From Alphaproteobacteria bacterium (GTDB lineage: Bacteria > Pseudomonadota > Alphaproteobacteria > DSM-16000 > Inquilinaceae): 64,000 bases of DNA. Under the pieces are notes generated by a model that did not search any database, was not told the origin of the DNA, and worked only from the letters and a program-made list of their open reading frames with translations. Position 1 is the first letter of the stretch. Every line of letters starts with the position of its first letter. Where the stretch lies: assembly GCA_028281925.1 (NCBI GenBank), contig JANQIX010000019.1, forward strand, positions 1-64,000. Reading direction: 5' to 3'. Shown in pieces: positions 15,248 to 24,150 of the stretch. The position numbers were made by a program, and so were the translations under genes.

Positions 15248-17119
15248 TCAGCCTCCGACGGCGGCCGCGCGACGGCGGCGGACCCAGGCGGCGGCCCCGG
15301 CCACGGCTGCCAGCAGCAGCGGCACCGCCAGCGTGTTGGCGAATTGCAGCCAGAGCTGCAGCCGGTCAACCTCTTCGCGCAGGGCGCGCTGCACCGTGCG
15401 CAGCTCTTGCCGGATGGCGATCACGCGCGCCCGCAGCGCCGCCAGAGCCTCTTGCCTGGCGGCCGTCAGGGCGGCTTCACCCTCCACGGTGCGTTCCAGC
15501 GCCTCAAGCTCGGCCTGGGTGTCGGCGAGATCCCTGATCAGGGTCTGTTCCGCCGATCGGAATTCCGTATCGGCGCGTGCCTGCACTGCCGCGATACGCC
15601 GGAACGGGCGCGCCAGGTCGGCCCGGCCGCGCAGCGAGGCCAGGTTGACAGCCCCGCGCAGCGACTCGATGGCATTGATCACGAAGGCGTCGTTGTTGGC
15701 GAAGGTGGTGGCGACGGGCTGCCCGTCCTGCTCCGCCACGCTGGCCCACAGGGCATCGGCCAGCATGTCTGTATCGGTCACGACCACCAGGTCCAGCGGC
15801 TCTGCGCCCGCGGCGCGGTGGGGTTCGCCGGTACCGGCTCCGTCGGGCGGGCCGTCAGGGAAGGCGGTGCGTGCGGGGCCGCGGACCCGTGCGGCAAGCG
15901 TCAGCGGTCGGTCGCCAGCCCGGTAGATCGCCAGGATCTGCTGCGGATCCGCGTCCGCCTGGACATGGTGCAGAGGCAGGGCCATCGCTGCGGCGCTGGT
16001 GGAGACGAGAGGGGACGTGGTCGTGGCGGCTTGCGGCAGGGCGTCAAGAACGCCAGCCGTTGCGACGGTGAGCGCATTGAGCTGACTGGCGATGGCATCC
16101 GCGGTCGAGAAATGGGGCCGCCGGACGGAGATCAGCAGCACGTCATCCACCGTCTCAGGCCGGTCGTCGCCGACGGCCACAGGCACGGCGAGGCTGCGGT
16201 CGGCGGCCACCCGCTCTGCCCTGAGGCGTACCCCCCAACTCTGCGCGAACGGGCCGAGGTCGGAGCCGTTCGGTGCGAACACCTGCGCTGCCGGGCGCAA
16301 GGCGCGCTCGATCTCCGAAAAGGGGTCGACGAAGACCACCGCCTTGCCGCCCGCCATCAGATACTGGTCCACGGCGTAGAGTGTGGCATCCGGCAGACCG
16401 CGCGGGTGGGCCAGGAGCAGGACGTCGACCGATGGGTCGATGGCGATGGCGTCGGCCGGCAGCACGGTGAGCTGGAAGAACTCTGCCAGGCGCAGCGCAA
16501 TCAGCCAGGGCGGGCGGTCATCGTCGCCGGCCATGGGCAGCGGGCTCAAGATGCCGACGGTCGTGCGGTCGGGTTCGGCAAGCGCTGCGATCACCGAGGT
16601 CAGGTCGTATTCCAGCTCCGGCTCCCGCTCCATGGCGAACAGCGGTACGACGGCCTGATCGTCGACGCTGTTGGTGCCGATCAGGCCGAAATACCCGGTA
16701 TCGCCGTTGGACAGCGGCACGCCGGTCAGGGCGAAGGCCAGCGCCTCATCCTCCGCCGGGCTGAACGGCGATGGGTCACGCTGGCGCACGACCAGCGCAC
16801 CACCGGCGGCATCGGCATATTCGTGCAAGAGCTCACGCACCCGCGCAGCATAGGCGGCCAGCGCCGGCTGATCGCGTTCCAAGGCCCTGGAGAGGTGTAG
16901 GGTCAGCACGATCGGTTCGTCGATGCGCTCCAGCACGGCCGTCGTGGCGGGCGCGAGCGTGAACAGGCCGCCTTCGGTCAGGTCCAGGCGCCAGCCCTCA
17001 AGTGCCCGCAGGGCCACCAGATTGGCGGCGAAGTAGAGGACGACCACCGACAGGATCGCCACGGCAAGACGGAGGCCAGCCTTGCCGAGCCATCCCGAGA
17101 GGATTCGCCGGATCCTCAC
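15248..17119 (-). CDS. GldG-like auxiliary component of an ABC transporter
   Basis: A 623-residue protein with an N-terminal membrane helix (about residues 12-33), a large periplasmic domain of the ABC_transp_aux type (Leu-Asp-Leu-Thr-Glu-Gly-Gly-Leu-Phe-Thr-Leu near residue 44; Leu-Leu-Leu-Ala-His-Pro-Arg-Gly near 228), a coiled region near residues 530-600 and a C-terminal membrane helix followed by an Arg-rich cytoplasmic tail. The GTG start at 17119 overlaps the permease stop codon (GTGA), which settles the start even though the frame stays open upstream. In the Gld transporter family this subunit sits beside the permease. Transported substrate is unknown. Confidence 0.88.
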   Translation of the reverse strand: MRIRRILSGWLGKAGLRLAVAILSVVVLYFAANLVALRALEGWRLDLTEGGLFTLAPATTAVLERIDEPIVLTLHLSRALERDQPALAAYAARVRELLHEYADAAGGALVVRQRDPSPFSPAEDEALAFALTGVPLSNGDTGYFGLIGTNSVDDQAVVPLFAMEREPELEYDLTSVIAALAEPDRTTVGILSPLPMAGDDDRPPWLIALRLAEFFQLTVLPADAIAIDPSVDVLLLAHPRGLPDATLYAVDQYLMAGGKAVVFVDPFSEIERALRPAAQVFAPNGSDLGPFAQSWGVRLRAERVAADRSLAVPVAVGDDRPETVDDVLLISVRRPHFSTADAIASQLNALTVATAGVLDALPQAATTTSPLVSTSAAAMALPLHHVQADADPQQILAIYRAGDRPLTLAARVRGPARTAFPDGPPDGAGTGEPHRAAGAEPLDLVVVTDTDMLADALWASVAEQDGQPVATTFANNDAFVINAIESLRGAVNLASLRGRADLARPFRRIAAVQARADTEFRSAEQTLIRDLADTQAELEALERTVEGEAALTAARQEALAALRARVIAIRQELRTVQRALREEVDRLQLWLQFANTLAVPLLLAAVAGAAAWVRRRRAAAVGG

Positions 17120-17949
17120 GACCGCCCCCCGGCCGATACCAGCACAACATTGAAGAACAGAAACAGCGCAATCGTTCCGGCGAAGAAGACCAGGTCGCGA
17201 GCGTCCAGCACGCCGCGGATGATGGCGGCGAAGCGTGCCTCGAAGCTGAACCAGGCGAGCGGCTGCACCAGCGCTACCGGCAGCCAGTCGCCGAGGAAGC
17301 CCAAGACCGGCGACGACCCCGGTGCGGTGAAGGCGAAGCAGGCGGCCACGGCCAGGATGAAGGCGACTACTTGGCTGCGGCCGATGGCGCTGGCGGCTGC
17401 GCCCACGGCCAGATAGGCACCGGCCAGCATCAGGCTGCCGAGATAGCCGGCCAGGATCACGCCGTGATCGGGTTCGCCCAGATAGCCGACCGTCAGCCAC
17501 ATCGGCAGGGTCAGCGCCAGCGCGCAGGCCACCAGGCACCAGGCAGCCAGAAACTTGCCGAGCACGGCCTGGGTCGGTGTCACGGGCAGGGTCAGCAGGA
17601 CCTCGATCGTGCCCGAGCGCCGCTCTTCCGCCCACAGCCGCATCGCCAGCGCCGGGCCCAGCAACAGGTAGAGCCAGGGGTGAAACCGGAAGAAGGGCAC
17701 CAGATCGGCACGCCCGCGTTCGAAGAAGGCGCCGACCTGGAATGTCAGGATGCCGTTCAGGATCAGGAAGATGACCAGGAACACCAGGGCCAGCGGCGTG
17801 GCGAAATAGCCGCCAAGCTCGCGCCGGAAGACCACGCCGACGGGACGCGCCGCAGCCGCCAGCCCCGTCAGGTCACGGCCCAGCCGCCGGCCGGCCGGTT
17901 CGGGCAGCCGGCGGCGGTATCGCGTCTTGGGGCGGCGGTCCGCGGCCAT
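17116..17949 (-). CDS. ABC-2 type permease, GldF-like
   Basis: A 277-residue membrane protein with about six helices. The first helical pair holds Phe-Arg-Arg-Glu-Leu-Gly-Gly-Tyr-Phe and then Pro-Leu-Ala-Leu-Val-Phe; a cytosolic Arg-Ser-Gly-Thr-Ile-Glu-Val-Leu-Leu-Thr-Leu-Pro segment is the usual ABC-2 coupling region. The ATG at 17949 overlaps the stop of the ATPase gene by one base (TGATG). It would form the membrane channel with the ATPase (17949-18713) and the GldG-like protein (15248-17119). Confidence 0.9.
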   Translation of the reverse strand: MAADRRPKTRYRRRLPEPAGRRLGRDLTGLAAAARPVGVVFRRELGGYFATPLALVFLVIFLILNGILTFQVGAFFERGRADLVPFFRFHPWLYLLLGPALAMRLWAEERRSGTIEVLLTLPVTPTQAVLGKFLAAWCLVACALALTLPMWLTVGYLGEPDHGVILAGYLGSLMLAGAYLAVGAAASAIGRSQVVAFILAVAACFAFTAPGSSPVLGFLGDWLPVALVQPLAWFSFEARFAAIIRGVLDARDLVFFAGTIALFLFFNVVLVSAGGRS

Positions 17950-18713
17950 CAATCCGTCATCGCCTCCGGCCGGCGGCCGCCCTGGGTCAAGGTGCGGAAG
18001 CTGTCGTCCAGCGTCTGGCGGGGCGACAGCCGGGCCAGCTCCCGCGGTTTCCCGTCGGCCAGGATACGTCCGCGCGCGATCACCACAGCGCGGCTGCACA
18101 CGGCCGTCACCTCTTCCAGCATGTGGGTGGAGATGATGATCGCCTTGCCGGGTGCCATGGCCGTGACCAGGCGCCGCATCTCGTGGCGCTGGTTGGGGTC
18201 CAGGCCGTCGGTCGGCTCGTCCAGGATCAGGGCCGGGGGGTCATGGATCAGGGCGGCTGCCAGCGCCACCCGCCGGCGATAGCCCTTCGACAGGGTTTCG
18301 ATGCGCTGTCTCCAGACCGGGCCGAGATCGGCCAGCGCCGCGACGCGATCGAGGGCCCGGCGCGCCCTGCCACGCCGCAGGCCCTGCGCGCCGGCAACGA
18401 AGCCCAGGTAGGCTGCGGTCGTCATGTCGCCATAAGACGGCGCGCCTTCCGGCAGATAGCCCAGCGCCCGGTGCGCCTCGGTTGGGCGGGCGCGCACATC
18501 TGCGCCGCAGATGGTGGCGGTTCCCGCCGTGGGCTGCAGGAAGCCGGACGCCATGCGCATCGCCGTGGTCTTGCCGGCGCCGTTCGGGCCGATCAAGCCG
18601 ACCACCTCACCCTTTGTGACCGTAAAGCTGACATCCTCGACCGCGGTCAGCGGTCCGAATCGGCGGGTCAGGCGGTGGAGCTCAATCGAAACCGGGGATA
18701 CCGATGCTGCCAT
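17949..18713 (-). CDS. ABC transporter ATP-binding protein (GldA-like)
   Basis: A 254-residue cytosolic ATPase. Walker A is Gly-Pro-Asn-Gly-Ala-Gly-Lys-Thr (near residue 42), the signature loop is the variant Leu-Ser-Lys-Gly-Tyr-Arg-Arg-Arg, Walker B is Leu-Ile-Leu-Asp-Glu-Pro-Thr and the switch His is in Ser-Thr-His-Met-Leu-Glu. The Ser-Lys-Gly-Tyr signature is typical of ABC-2 exporters of this group. It is the first gene of the four-gene operon. The ATG at 18713 is preferred over a TTG 12 bp upstream. The promoter must lie in the 77 bp between it and the divergent cyclase gene. Confidence 0.92.
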   Translation of the reverse strand: MAASVSPVSIELHRLTRRFGPLTAVEDVSFTVTKGEVVGLIGPNGAGKTTAMRMASGFLQPTAGTATICGADVRARPTEAHRALGYLPEGAPSYGDMTTAAYLGFVAGAQGLRRGRARRALDRVAALADLGPVWRQRIETLSKGYRRRVALAAALIHDPPALILDEPTDGLDPNQRHEMRRLVTAMAPGKAIIISTHMLEEVTAVCSRAVVIARGRILADGKPRELARLSPRQTLDDSFRTLTQGGRRPEAMTD

Positions 18714-18790
18714 GCGGGGGCGCAATCTGGATCTATGAAGGCGATGCTGCCGTATAGTAGGCGCAGCGCATCAAACGCAAAGGGGGTTCA

Positions 18791-20527
18791 GTGATCCGAC
18801 GGCTCGGCCTGGGCAGCGGCTTCATCATGCTGGCCTTCGTCCTCGGCCATTTCCTCAATCACATGCTGGGCCTGATCTCGCTGGACGCGATGAACTGGGG
18901 CCTGCAGTACTCCATCGCACCGTGGCGGACCGTCACCGGGCTGGTGCTGCTGGGCGGCGCCCTTGTGGTGCATGTCTTCCTGGCGCTGTGGTCGCTCTAC
19001 GAACGGCGCAGCCTGGTTATGACCACGTGGGAGGCGTTCCAGCTCGCGCTTGGGCTCGCCATTCCTGTGCTGTTGATGGAGCATGTCATCGGCACCCGCG
19101 TGGCCGACGACCTGACGGCGTTGCGCAGCGACTACACCTTTGTCATGGCCGTCTACTGGGTCGCGCGGCCGGAACTGATCGTCACGCAGTTCGCACTGGT
19201 CCTGGTGGCCTGGAGCCACGCCATGATCGGCCTGCATTACTGGCTGCGGCTGAAGCGCTGGTATCCGCGCCTTGTCCCGTGGCTGTTTACGCTGGCCGTG
19301 CTGATCCCGACATTGGCGCTGGCCGGATTCGTGTCGACCGGGTTCGAGGTGCGGGCAATGGCTGCCGACCCCGATTTCCTGGATGGCGTTTTCCAGCGGG
19401 CACGCATGGATGAGGAGATACTGGGCTTCGTCGAGGGGGGCACCGAGACTGGGCTCATGGTCTTCGCGCTGCTGCTGGGGGGAACCCTCGCCGCCCGCGG
19501 TCTGCGCCTCTATCGTGCCAACCGCAAAGGCGTGCCGCGCTTGGTTCATCCCGGTGGGCGGTCCGTGCCGTTGCGGCCGGGTGCGACAGTGCTGGAAACA
19601 CTGCGCGATGCCGGCATCCCCCACGCATCCGTCTGCGGCGGACGAGGCCGGTGTTCGACTTGCCGCGTCCAGGTGAAGCACGGTGCCAATCTTCTGGAAG
19701 AGCCTTCGCCGGAAGAGCGGCGCGTCTTGGCGCGAATCGGAGCACCGCCGAGTGTGCGCCTGGCCTGCCAGATCCGCCCGCCATCGGATCTGGAGATCGT
19801 GCCCCTGCTGCCGCCCACGGCGTCGGCGCGCGACGGCTTTGCCAAGCCCGGCTATCGCCAGGGTGAGGAGCGGACCATCGCCATCCTGTTTTCCGACCTG
19901 CGCGGGTTCACCAAGCTGTCCGATACCAAGCTGCCCTATGACGTGGTGTTCCTCCTGAACCGGTATTTCGACGGCATGGGCCATGCGGTGGAAGAGGCGG
20001 GCGGCCATCTGGACAAGTTCATCGGTGACGGCACGATGGCGCTGTTCGGTGTCGAATCGGGGCCGCAGACAGGCTGCCGACAGGCGCTGTCCGCGGCTGT
20101 CGGCATGGCGCGCCAGCTCGCTGCCTTGAACCGCAGCATGGCCGGGGATCTGCGTGAACCGCTCAGGATGGGCATGGGCATCCATGTGGGGCCCGCGATT
20201 GTCGGTGAGATGGGCTATGGCGGCGCCAAATCGCTGACCGCCATCGGCGATGCCGTGAACACCGCCAGCCGGCTGGAAGGTCTGGCCAAGGAGCACGCGT
20301 CGGAACTGGTCGTGTCGGACCAAGTGGTTGCCTATGCCGGTATCGATCTCACCGGCTTCCCGCCGCAGCAGTCGGCGATTCGCGGCAAGAGCGAGACGCT
20401 CGCCATCCGCGTGATCCCGCGCGCGGTGGAGATCGTGCCGGCGCTGTCCCAGCCTATCGTCAGTCCCAGCGCGGAAACTGGCCTTCCGCGGACAGCATCC
20501 GCATTCGGCTCTGCAGCGCCGCCATGA
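18791..20527 (+). CDS. cyaC: CyaC-type redox-sensing adenylate cyclase (six-helix diheme anchor, 2Fe-2S domain, class III cyclase)
   Basis: A 578-residue protein with a GTG start (GGGGG upstream). Residues ~8-235 form six membrane helices with in-helix or near-helix histidines at 20, 24, 61, 98, 143 and 149, resembling the cytochrome b anchor of succinate-quinone oxidoreductase. Residues ~245-340 form a plant-type ferredoxin domain with Cys282-X5-Cys288-X2-Cys291 and Cys326. Residues ~360-560 are a class III cyclase with Phe-Ser-Asp-Leu-Arg-Gly-Phe-Thr (metal Asp near 369) and Gly-Asp-Gly-Thr-Met-Ala-Leu-Phe-Gly. This architecture matches Sinorhizobium CyaC, reported as a quinone-responsive diheme-b adenylate cyclase with an iron-sulfur cluster. 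It is divergent from the ABC operon, and its last 68 bp overlap the 3' end of the plsC-like gene on the other strand. Confidence 0.85.
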   Translation: MIRRLGLGSGFIMLAFVLGHFLNHMLGLISLDAMNWGLQYSIAPWRTVTGLVLLGGALVVHVFLALWSLYERRSLVMTTWEAFQLALGLAIPVLLMEHVIGTRVADDLTALRSDYTFVMAVYWVARPELIVTQFALVLVAWSHAMIGLHYWLRLKRWYPRLVPWLFTLAVLIPTLALAGFVSTGFEVRAMAADPDFLDGVFQRARMDEEILGFVEGGTETGLMVFALLLGGTLAARGLRLYRANRKGVPRLVHPGGRSVPLRPGATVLETLRDAGIPHASVCGGRGRCSTCRVQVKHGANLLEEPSPEERRVLARIGAPPSVRLACQIRPPSDLEIVPLLPPTASARDGFAKPGYRQGEERTIAILFSDLRGFTKLSDTKLPYDVVFLLNRYFDGMGHAVEEAGGHLDKFIGDGTMALFGVESGPQTGCRQALSAAVGMARQLAALNRSMAGDLREPLRMGMGIHVGPAIVGEMGYGGAKSLTAIGDAVNTASRLEGLAKEHASELVVSDQVVAYAGIDLTGFPPQQSAIRGKSETLAIRVIPRAVEIVPALSQPIVSPSAETGLPRTASAFGSAAPP

Positions 20528-21110
20528 AGGCTTCGGGCGAACCCGCACGCGGCAGCGGCAGGCCGACAAAGACGTCGCAGAAGAAGGGCACGGGCACCCA
20601 GTCGCCTTTCGGCAGCACCTTGCCGAATCCATGCAGGAAGATCGGGATGATCGGCACGTCCGGCAGCTCCTCCGCCAAATAGGCGATGCCCTTCTTGAAG
20701 GTGGACATCTGCTCCGGCTCGCCGCGTGTGCCTTCGGGAAACAGGATCAGGATGTTGTTGCGGCTGAGCGGCTCGCGGCATGCGGCGAACGGATCGTCGC
20801 CGCGTTCACGGGCATCGCGGTCCAGCGGCAGGATCCCGATGATGTGCCGTGCGAACCAGCCGAACGCCTTGCTGGACAGGAAATAGTCCGCCGCCGCCAC
20901 CGGATGCAGCCTGTGCAGCATGGACAGCGGGAACAGCGACATCAGCGCCAGCGTGTCGACGTGGCTGTTGTGATTGGCCGCCAGGATCGCCGGCCCCTTT
21001 CGCGGCAACCGCTCGCGATAGCGCACGTTCAGGCCCAGCGCGACCCAGACGACGGGGCGCACGATCAGCGCGAAGAACAGGAAGCGAAGGGCCGCAACCA
21101 TCCTCGGCAT
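20460..21110 (-). CDS. 1-acyl-sn-glycerol-3-phosphate acyltransferase (PlsC family)
   Basis: A 216-residue membrane-associated acyltransferase with an N-terminal hydrophobic helix. Block I is Asn-His-Asn-Ser-His-Val-Asp (the catalytic His-X4-Asp), block III is Phe-Pro-Glu-Gly-Thr-Arg, and a block IV-like Val-Pro-Ile-Ile-Pro-Ile segment follows. It would transfer an acyl chain to lysophosphatidate to give phosphatidate, the substrate of the CdsA-like enzyme encoded just upstream. It is the third gene of a lipid operon on the minus strand, starting 21 bp after cdsA. Its 3' end overlaps the cyaC 3' end by 68 bp. Confidence 0.88.
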   Translation of the reverse strand: MPRMVAALRFLFFALIVRPVVWVALGLNVRYRERLPRKGPAILAANHNSHVDTLALMSLFPLSMLHRLHPVAAADYFLSSKAFGWFARHIIGILPLDRDARERGDDPFAACREPLSRNNILILFPEGTRGEPEQMSTFKKGIAYLAEELPDVPIIPIFLHGFGKVLPKGDWVPVPFFCDVFVGLPLPRAGSPEAFMAALQSRMRMLSAEGQFPRWD

Positions 21111-21131
21111 CTCCGGCCCGGCGCCGCCGCC

Positions 21132-22070
21132 TCAATAGTAGAAATAGCGGACGTAGTGGAAGAACAGCGGCGCGGTGTAGGTCAGGCTGTCCACGCGATC
21201 CAGTATACCACCGTGGCCCGGTAAGAGGCTGCCGCTGTCTTTCACACCCAGGTCCCGCTTGATGGCGGACACCGTGACGTCGCCGATGAACCCGGCGAAC
21301 CCGATGAAAAGGCCCGCCACGGCGGCGAAGCGCCAGTCGAAGGCGGTCAGGTAGGGCGCGATCAGAAGCGCCAGGACGGTCGTCGTCGCCATGCCGCCCA
21401 GGAAGCCTTCCACCGTCTTGCCGGGGCTTACGGCCGGTGCCGCCTTGGTGCGCCCGAGCATCTTGCCCCAGAGATACTGGCCGACATCGTTCGCCTGCGT
21501 CAGCACCACCAGGAACAACAGCCAGCCGGCGCCGCCGGCAGCCGGATTGCCCTCTTCGGGCAACACCAGCAAGAAGGCGGCATGGCTGAGGCTGAAGACA
21601 CAGGTCATCAACCCCCAGTGCAGGCTGCCGGCGGCCCTCAGAAAGCCCTGGGTGTTGCCGTGGCCGACCATGATCGCCGGCAGCAGCAGGAACATGTAGA
21701 CCGGGATCCAGATGATGAAGAATCCGTACCGCTCCGCCCCGATCCAGTAGTACTGGATCGGAATGGCGAGATAGGCCCACAAGAGCACACGGCGGTCGGC
21801 ACGGCGTGTGGGGATCAGCGACAGGTATTCCTTCAGCGCCAGAAAGCTGACCACACCCAGGAAGATCAGCGACACGGTGGGGCTCAGCGCCATGGCCAGC
21901 GCGAACAGCGTCACCATGACCCACCAGGATTTCACGCGCAGCACCAGCTCGCGGAAGTCGCGGTTCGGCTGCAGGCGCACCAGCGCGAAGGTCAAGGCCG
22001 ATGCCACGACCAGGACGCCGTAGAGCCCGGTCAGAGCCCATTGGACGTTGGGGAGCACGCCATCGAACAT
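21132..22070 (-). CDS. Phosphatidate cytidylyltransferase (CdsA family)
   Basis: A 312-residue protein with about eight membrane helices. The C-terminal signature is clear: Ser-Ala-Ile-Lys-Arg-Asp-Leu-Gly-Val-Lys-Asp followed by Leu-Pro-Gly-His-Gly-Gly-Ile-Leu-Asp-Arg-Val-Asp-Ser, with Ser-Pro-Gly-Lys-Thr-Val-Glu-Gly earlier. It makes CDP-diacylglycerol from phosphatidate and CTP in the inner membrane. It lies 8 bp from the CDP-alcohol transferase gene, which would use its product. The pairing resembles the E. coli ynbA-ynbB arrangement, so this may be a second, specialised CDP-DAG synthase rather than the housekeeping cdsA. Confidence 0.88.
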   Translation of the reverse strand: MFDGVLPNVQWALTGLYGVLVVASALTFALVRLQPNRDFRELVLRVKSWWVMVTLFALAMALSPTVSLIFLGVVSFLALKEYLSLIPTRRADRRVLLWAYLAIPIQYYWIGAERYGFFIIWIPVYMFLLLPAIMVGHGNTQGFLRAAGSLHWGLMTCVFSLSHAAFLLVLPEEGNPAAGGAGWLLFLVVLTQANDVGQYLWGKMLGRTKAAPAVSPGKTVEGFLGGMATTTVLALLIAPYLTAFDWRFAAVAGLFIGFAGFIGDVTVSAIKRDLGVKDSGSLLPGHGGILDRVDSLTYTAPLFFHYVRYFYY

Positions 22071-22078
22071 GGTCGACC

Positions 22079-22693
22079 CTAGCTGTCGGCGCTGGTTTCG
22101 GCCAGCGCACCACGGGCCCGATTGATGATTGTCGCGGCGCCGAGCAAGGCGATCAGCCCCAGCACCCAGTCGATCCAGGAATCAAGCGACAGCCCGATGC
22201 CGCCGGCGAAGCAGACGAGGCCCAGAGCCGCCGCCCGATCGGACTTGCCCATGGGGCCGTCGTAGCGGCGCGACGCACCGGTCTGGACGGCGACGACGCC
22301 AGTCATTTCGGCGATCACGGCGGTCATGACCACGGCCACGACCAGCCACGCCTGCGCCGGCCACGCCAAGGCCAGCGGCAGATAGAGCGCGCTGTCGGAG
22401 ACCACGTCGCCGAGCTCGTTCAGGATGGCTCCGAGCCGGCTCGTCTGGCCATGCTCGCGCGCCAGCATGCCGTCGACTGCGTTCATGGCCATGCGCAGCG
22501 GCAACACGCAGGGCAGTACCAGCAGGATCGCGGCGCTAGTGTGCCAGATGGCGATGGCCGCCCCTCCGGCAGCGCAGAGCACGATCGCCGCGACCGTCAC
22601 CTGGTTGGCGGTGACGCCGTGGTGCGCCAGCCAGGTGACGACCGGCCGGAGGCTCCGCTGAAACTGCGGCTTGAGCTGGTAGATCGATACCAT
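22079..22693 (-). CDS. CDP-alcohol phosphatidyltransferase family protein
   Basis: A 204-residue protein with about six membrane helices. The transferase motif reads Asp-Gly-Met-Leu-Ala-Arg, eight residues, Gly, three residues, Asn, three residues, Asp, then Val-Val-Ser-Asp. The usual pattern is D-x2-DG-x2-AR-x8-G-x3-D-x3-D, so two normally acidic positions (the first and third Asp) are Asn here, with extra Asp residues nearby. It would join CDP-diacylglycerol to an alcohol; the acceptor is not evident. The ATG at 22693 lies at the conserved start of the fold, while the frame is open to 22795. It is the first gene of the lipid operon and is divergent from trpB. Confidence 0.82.
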   Translation of the reverse strand: MVSIYQLKPQFQRSLRPVVTWLAHHGVTANQVTVAAIVLCAAGGAAIAIWHTSAAILLVLPCVLPLRMAMNAVDGMLAREHGQTSRLGAILNELGDVVSDSALYLPLALAWPAQAWLVVAVVMTAVIAEMTGVVAVQTGASRRYDGPMGKSDRAAALGLVCFAGGIGLSLDSWIDWVLGLIALLGAATIINRARGALAETSADS

Positions 22694-22911
22694 CGGCGGA
22701 TGCGTGCTCTCAGGTCGCGTGGGCGCGACACTACATCCGTTTGTAAGGATGCGGCCAGACTGCTCAAATCCGCTATTGCCCTTCGGCCATTGCAACCCAG
22801 GTCTGCCGGGAGCGAATGTTGGCAGGCTTAACGCCCCCGTCTATTGTGCGCCGCTAATCGGCCAAACCCTCGGCCCGGACACCCCCATCCGACCGACGGC
22901 GACCGGAGCAG

Positions 22912-24150
22912 ATGACCTTGACCTCAATGACCGAGACCGTGCCCCTCGTGAATTCTTATCGCTCGGGCCCGGATGAGGATGGCCATTTCGGCCAGTATGG
23001 CGGCCGATATGTCGCCGAGACCCTGATGCCGCTGATCCTGGACGTGGAGAAAGCGTATGAACGGGTGCGCGGCGACCCCCGCTTCCACGCGGAGTTGAAG
23101 CACTATTTGGCGCATTATGTGGGCCGGCCCAGCCCGCTCTATTTCGCCGAACGGCTGACGGAGCATCTCGGCGGCGCCCGCCTCTATTTCAAGCGGGACG
23201 AGCTGAACCATACGGGCGCGCACAAGATCAACAACTGCGTCGGGCAGATCCTGTTGGCGCGGATGATGGGCAAGACCCGCATCATCGCCGAGACGGGTGC
23301 TGGCCAGCACGGCGTGGCCACGGCCACCGTCTGCGCACTCTTCAACCTGCCCTGCATCGTCTACATGGGCGAGACCGATATCCAGCGCCAGCAGCCCAAC
23401 GTGTTCCGCATGAAGCTGTTGGGGGCGGAGGTTCGGCCCGTCACCTCCGGCAGCGGCACGCTGAAGGATGCGATGAACGAGGCATTGCGCGACTGGGTCG
23501 CCAATGTGGACAGCACCTATTACCTGATCGGCACCGTGGCGGGGCCGCATCCCTATCCGATGATGGTTCGCGACTTCCAATCGGTGATCGGGCGCGAGGT
23601 GCGCACCCAGATGATGGAAGCGGAAGGCCGGCCGCCGGATTCGCTGGTGGCCTGCATCGGCGGCGGCTCCAACGCCATGGGCCTGTTCTATCCGTTCCTC
23701 GACGATCCGGACGTCACCATGCACGCGGTAGAGGCCGCCGGGCACGGTCTGGACAGCGACAAGCATCCCGCCAGCCTGAACGGCGGCCGTCCCGGTGTGC
23801 TGCACGGCAACAAGACCTATCTGCTGCAGGACGCCGACGGCCAGATCGTTGAGGCGCACTCCATCTCTGCCGGGCTCGACTATCCGGGCATCGGGCCGGA
23901 ACACTCCTGGCTGTTCGATACGGGCCGTGTCCGGTATGTCAGCATCACCGATGCCGAAGCGCTGGACGCCTTCCAGCTCTGCGCCCGGCTTGAGGGGATC
24001 ATCCCTGCGCTTGAGCCGTCGCATGCGCTCGCCCATGTCATGCGCATAGCCGGCGATCTGCCGGGCGACCATCTGATGGTCATGAACATGTGCGGCCGCG
24101 GCGACAAGGACATCTTCACCGTCGCCAACGCCCTGGGGGTCCAGATCTGA
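22912..24150 (+). CDS. trpB: Tryptophan synthase beta subunit
   Basis: A 412-residue PLP enzyme that condenses indole with serine. The PLP lysine is in His-Thr-Gly-Ala-His-Lys-Ile-Asn-Asn (near residue 100). The phosphate-binding loop Gly-Gly-Gly-Ser-Asn-Ala (near residue 247) and the Gly-Ala-Gly-Gln-His-Gly-Val-Ala segment are intact. GGAGCAG precedes the ATG. It overlaps trpA by one base (TGATG), so the two subunits of the alpha2-beta2 complex are translationally coupled. No trp leader peptide or attenuator was seen in the 218 bp upstream. Confidence 0.97.
   Translation: MTLTSMTETVPLVNSYRSGPDEDGHFGQYGGRYVAETLMPLILDVEKAYERVRGDPRFHAELKHYLAHYVGRPSPLYFAERLTEHLGGARLYFKRDELNHTGAHKINNCVGQILLARMMGKTRIIAETGAGQHGVATATVCALFNLPCIVYMGETDIQRQQPNVFRMKLLGAEVRPVTSGSGTLKDAMNEALRDWVANVDSTYYLIGTVAGPHPYPMMVRDFQSVIGREVRTQMMEAEGRPPDSLVACIGGGSNAMGLFYPFLDDPDVTMHAVEAAGHGLDSDKHPASLNGGRPGVLHGNKTYLLQDADGQIVEAHSISAGLDYPGIGPEHSWLFDTGRVRYVSITDAEALDAFQLCARLEGIIPALEPSHALAHVMRIAGDLPGDHLMVMNMCGRGDKDIFTVANALGVQI

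Noticed and set aside
22694..22911. trp attenuator or leader peptide upstream of trpB
   Set aside because: No Trp-codon-rich short frame or alternate hairpins could be identified in the 218 bp gap.
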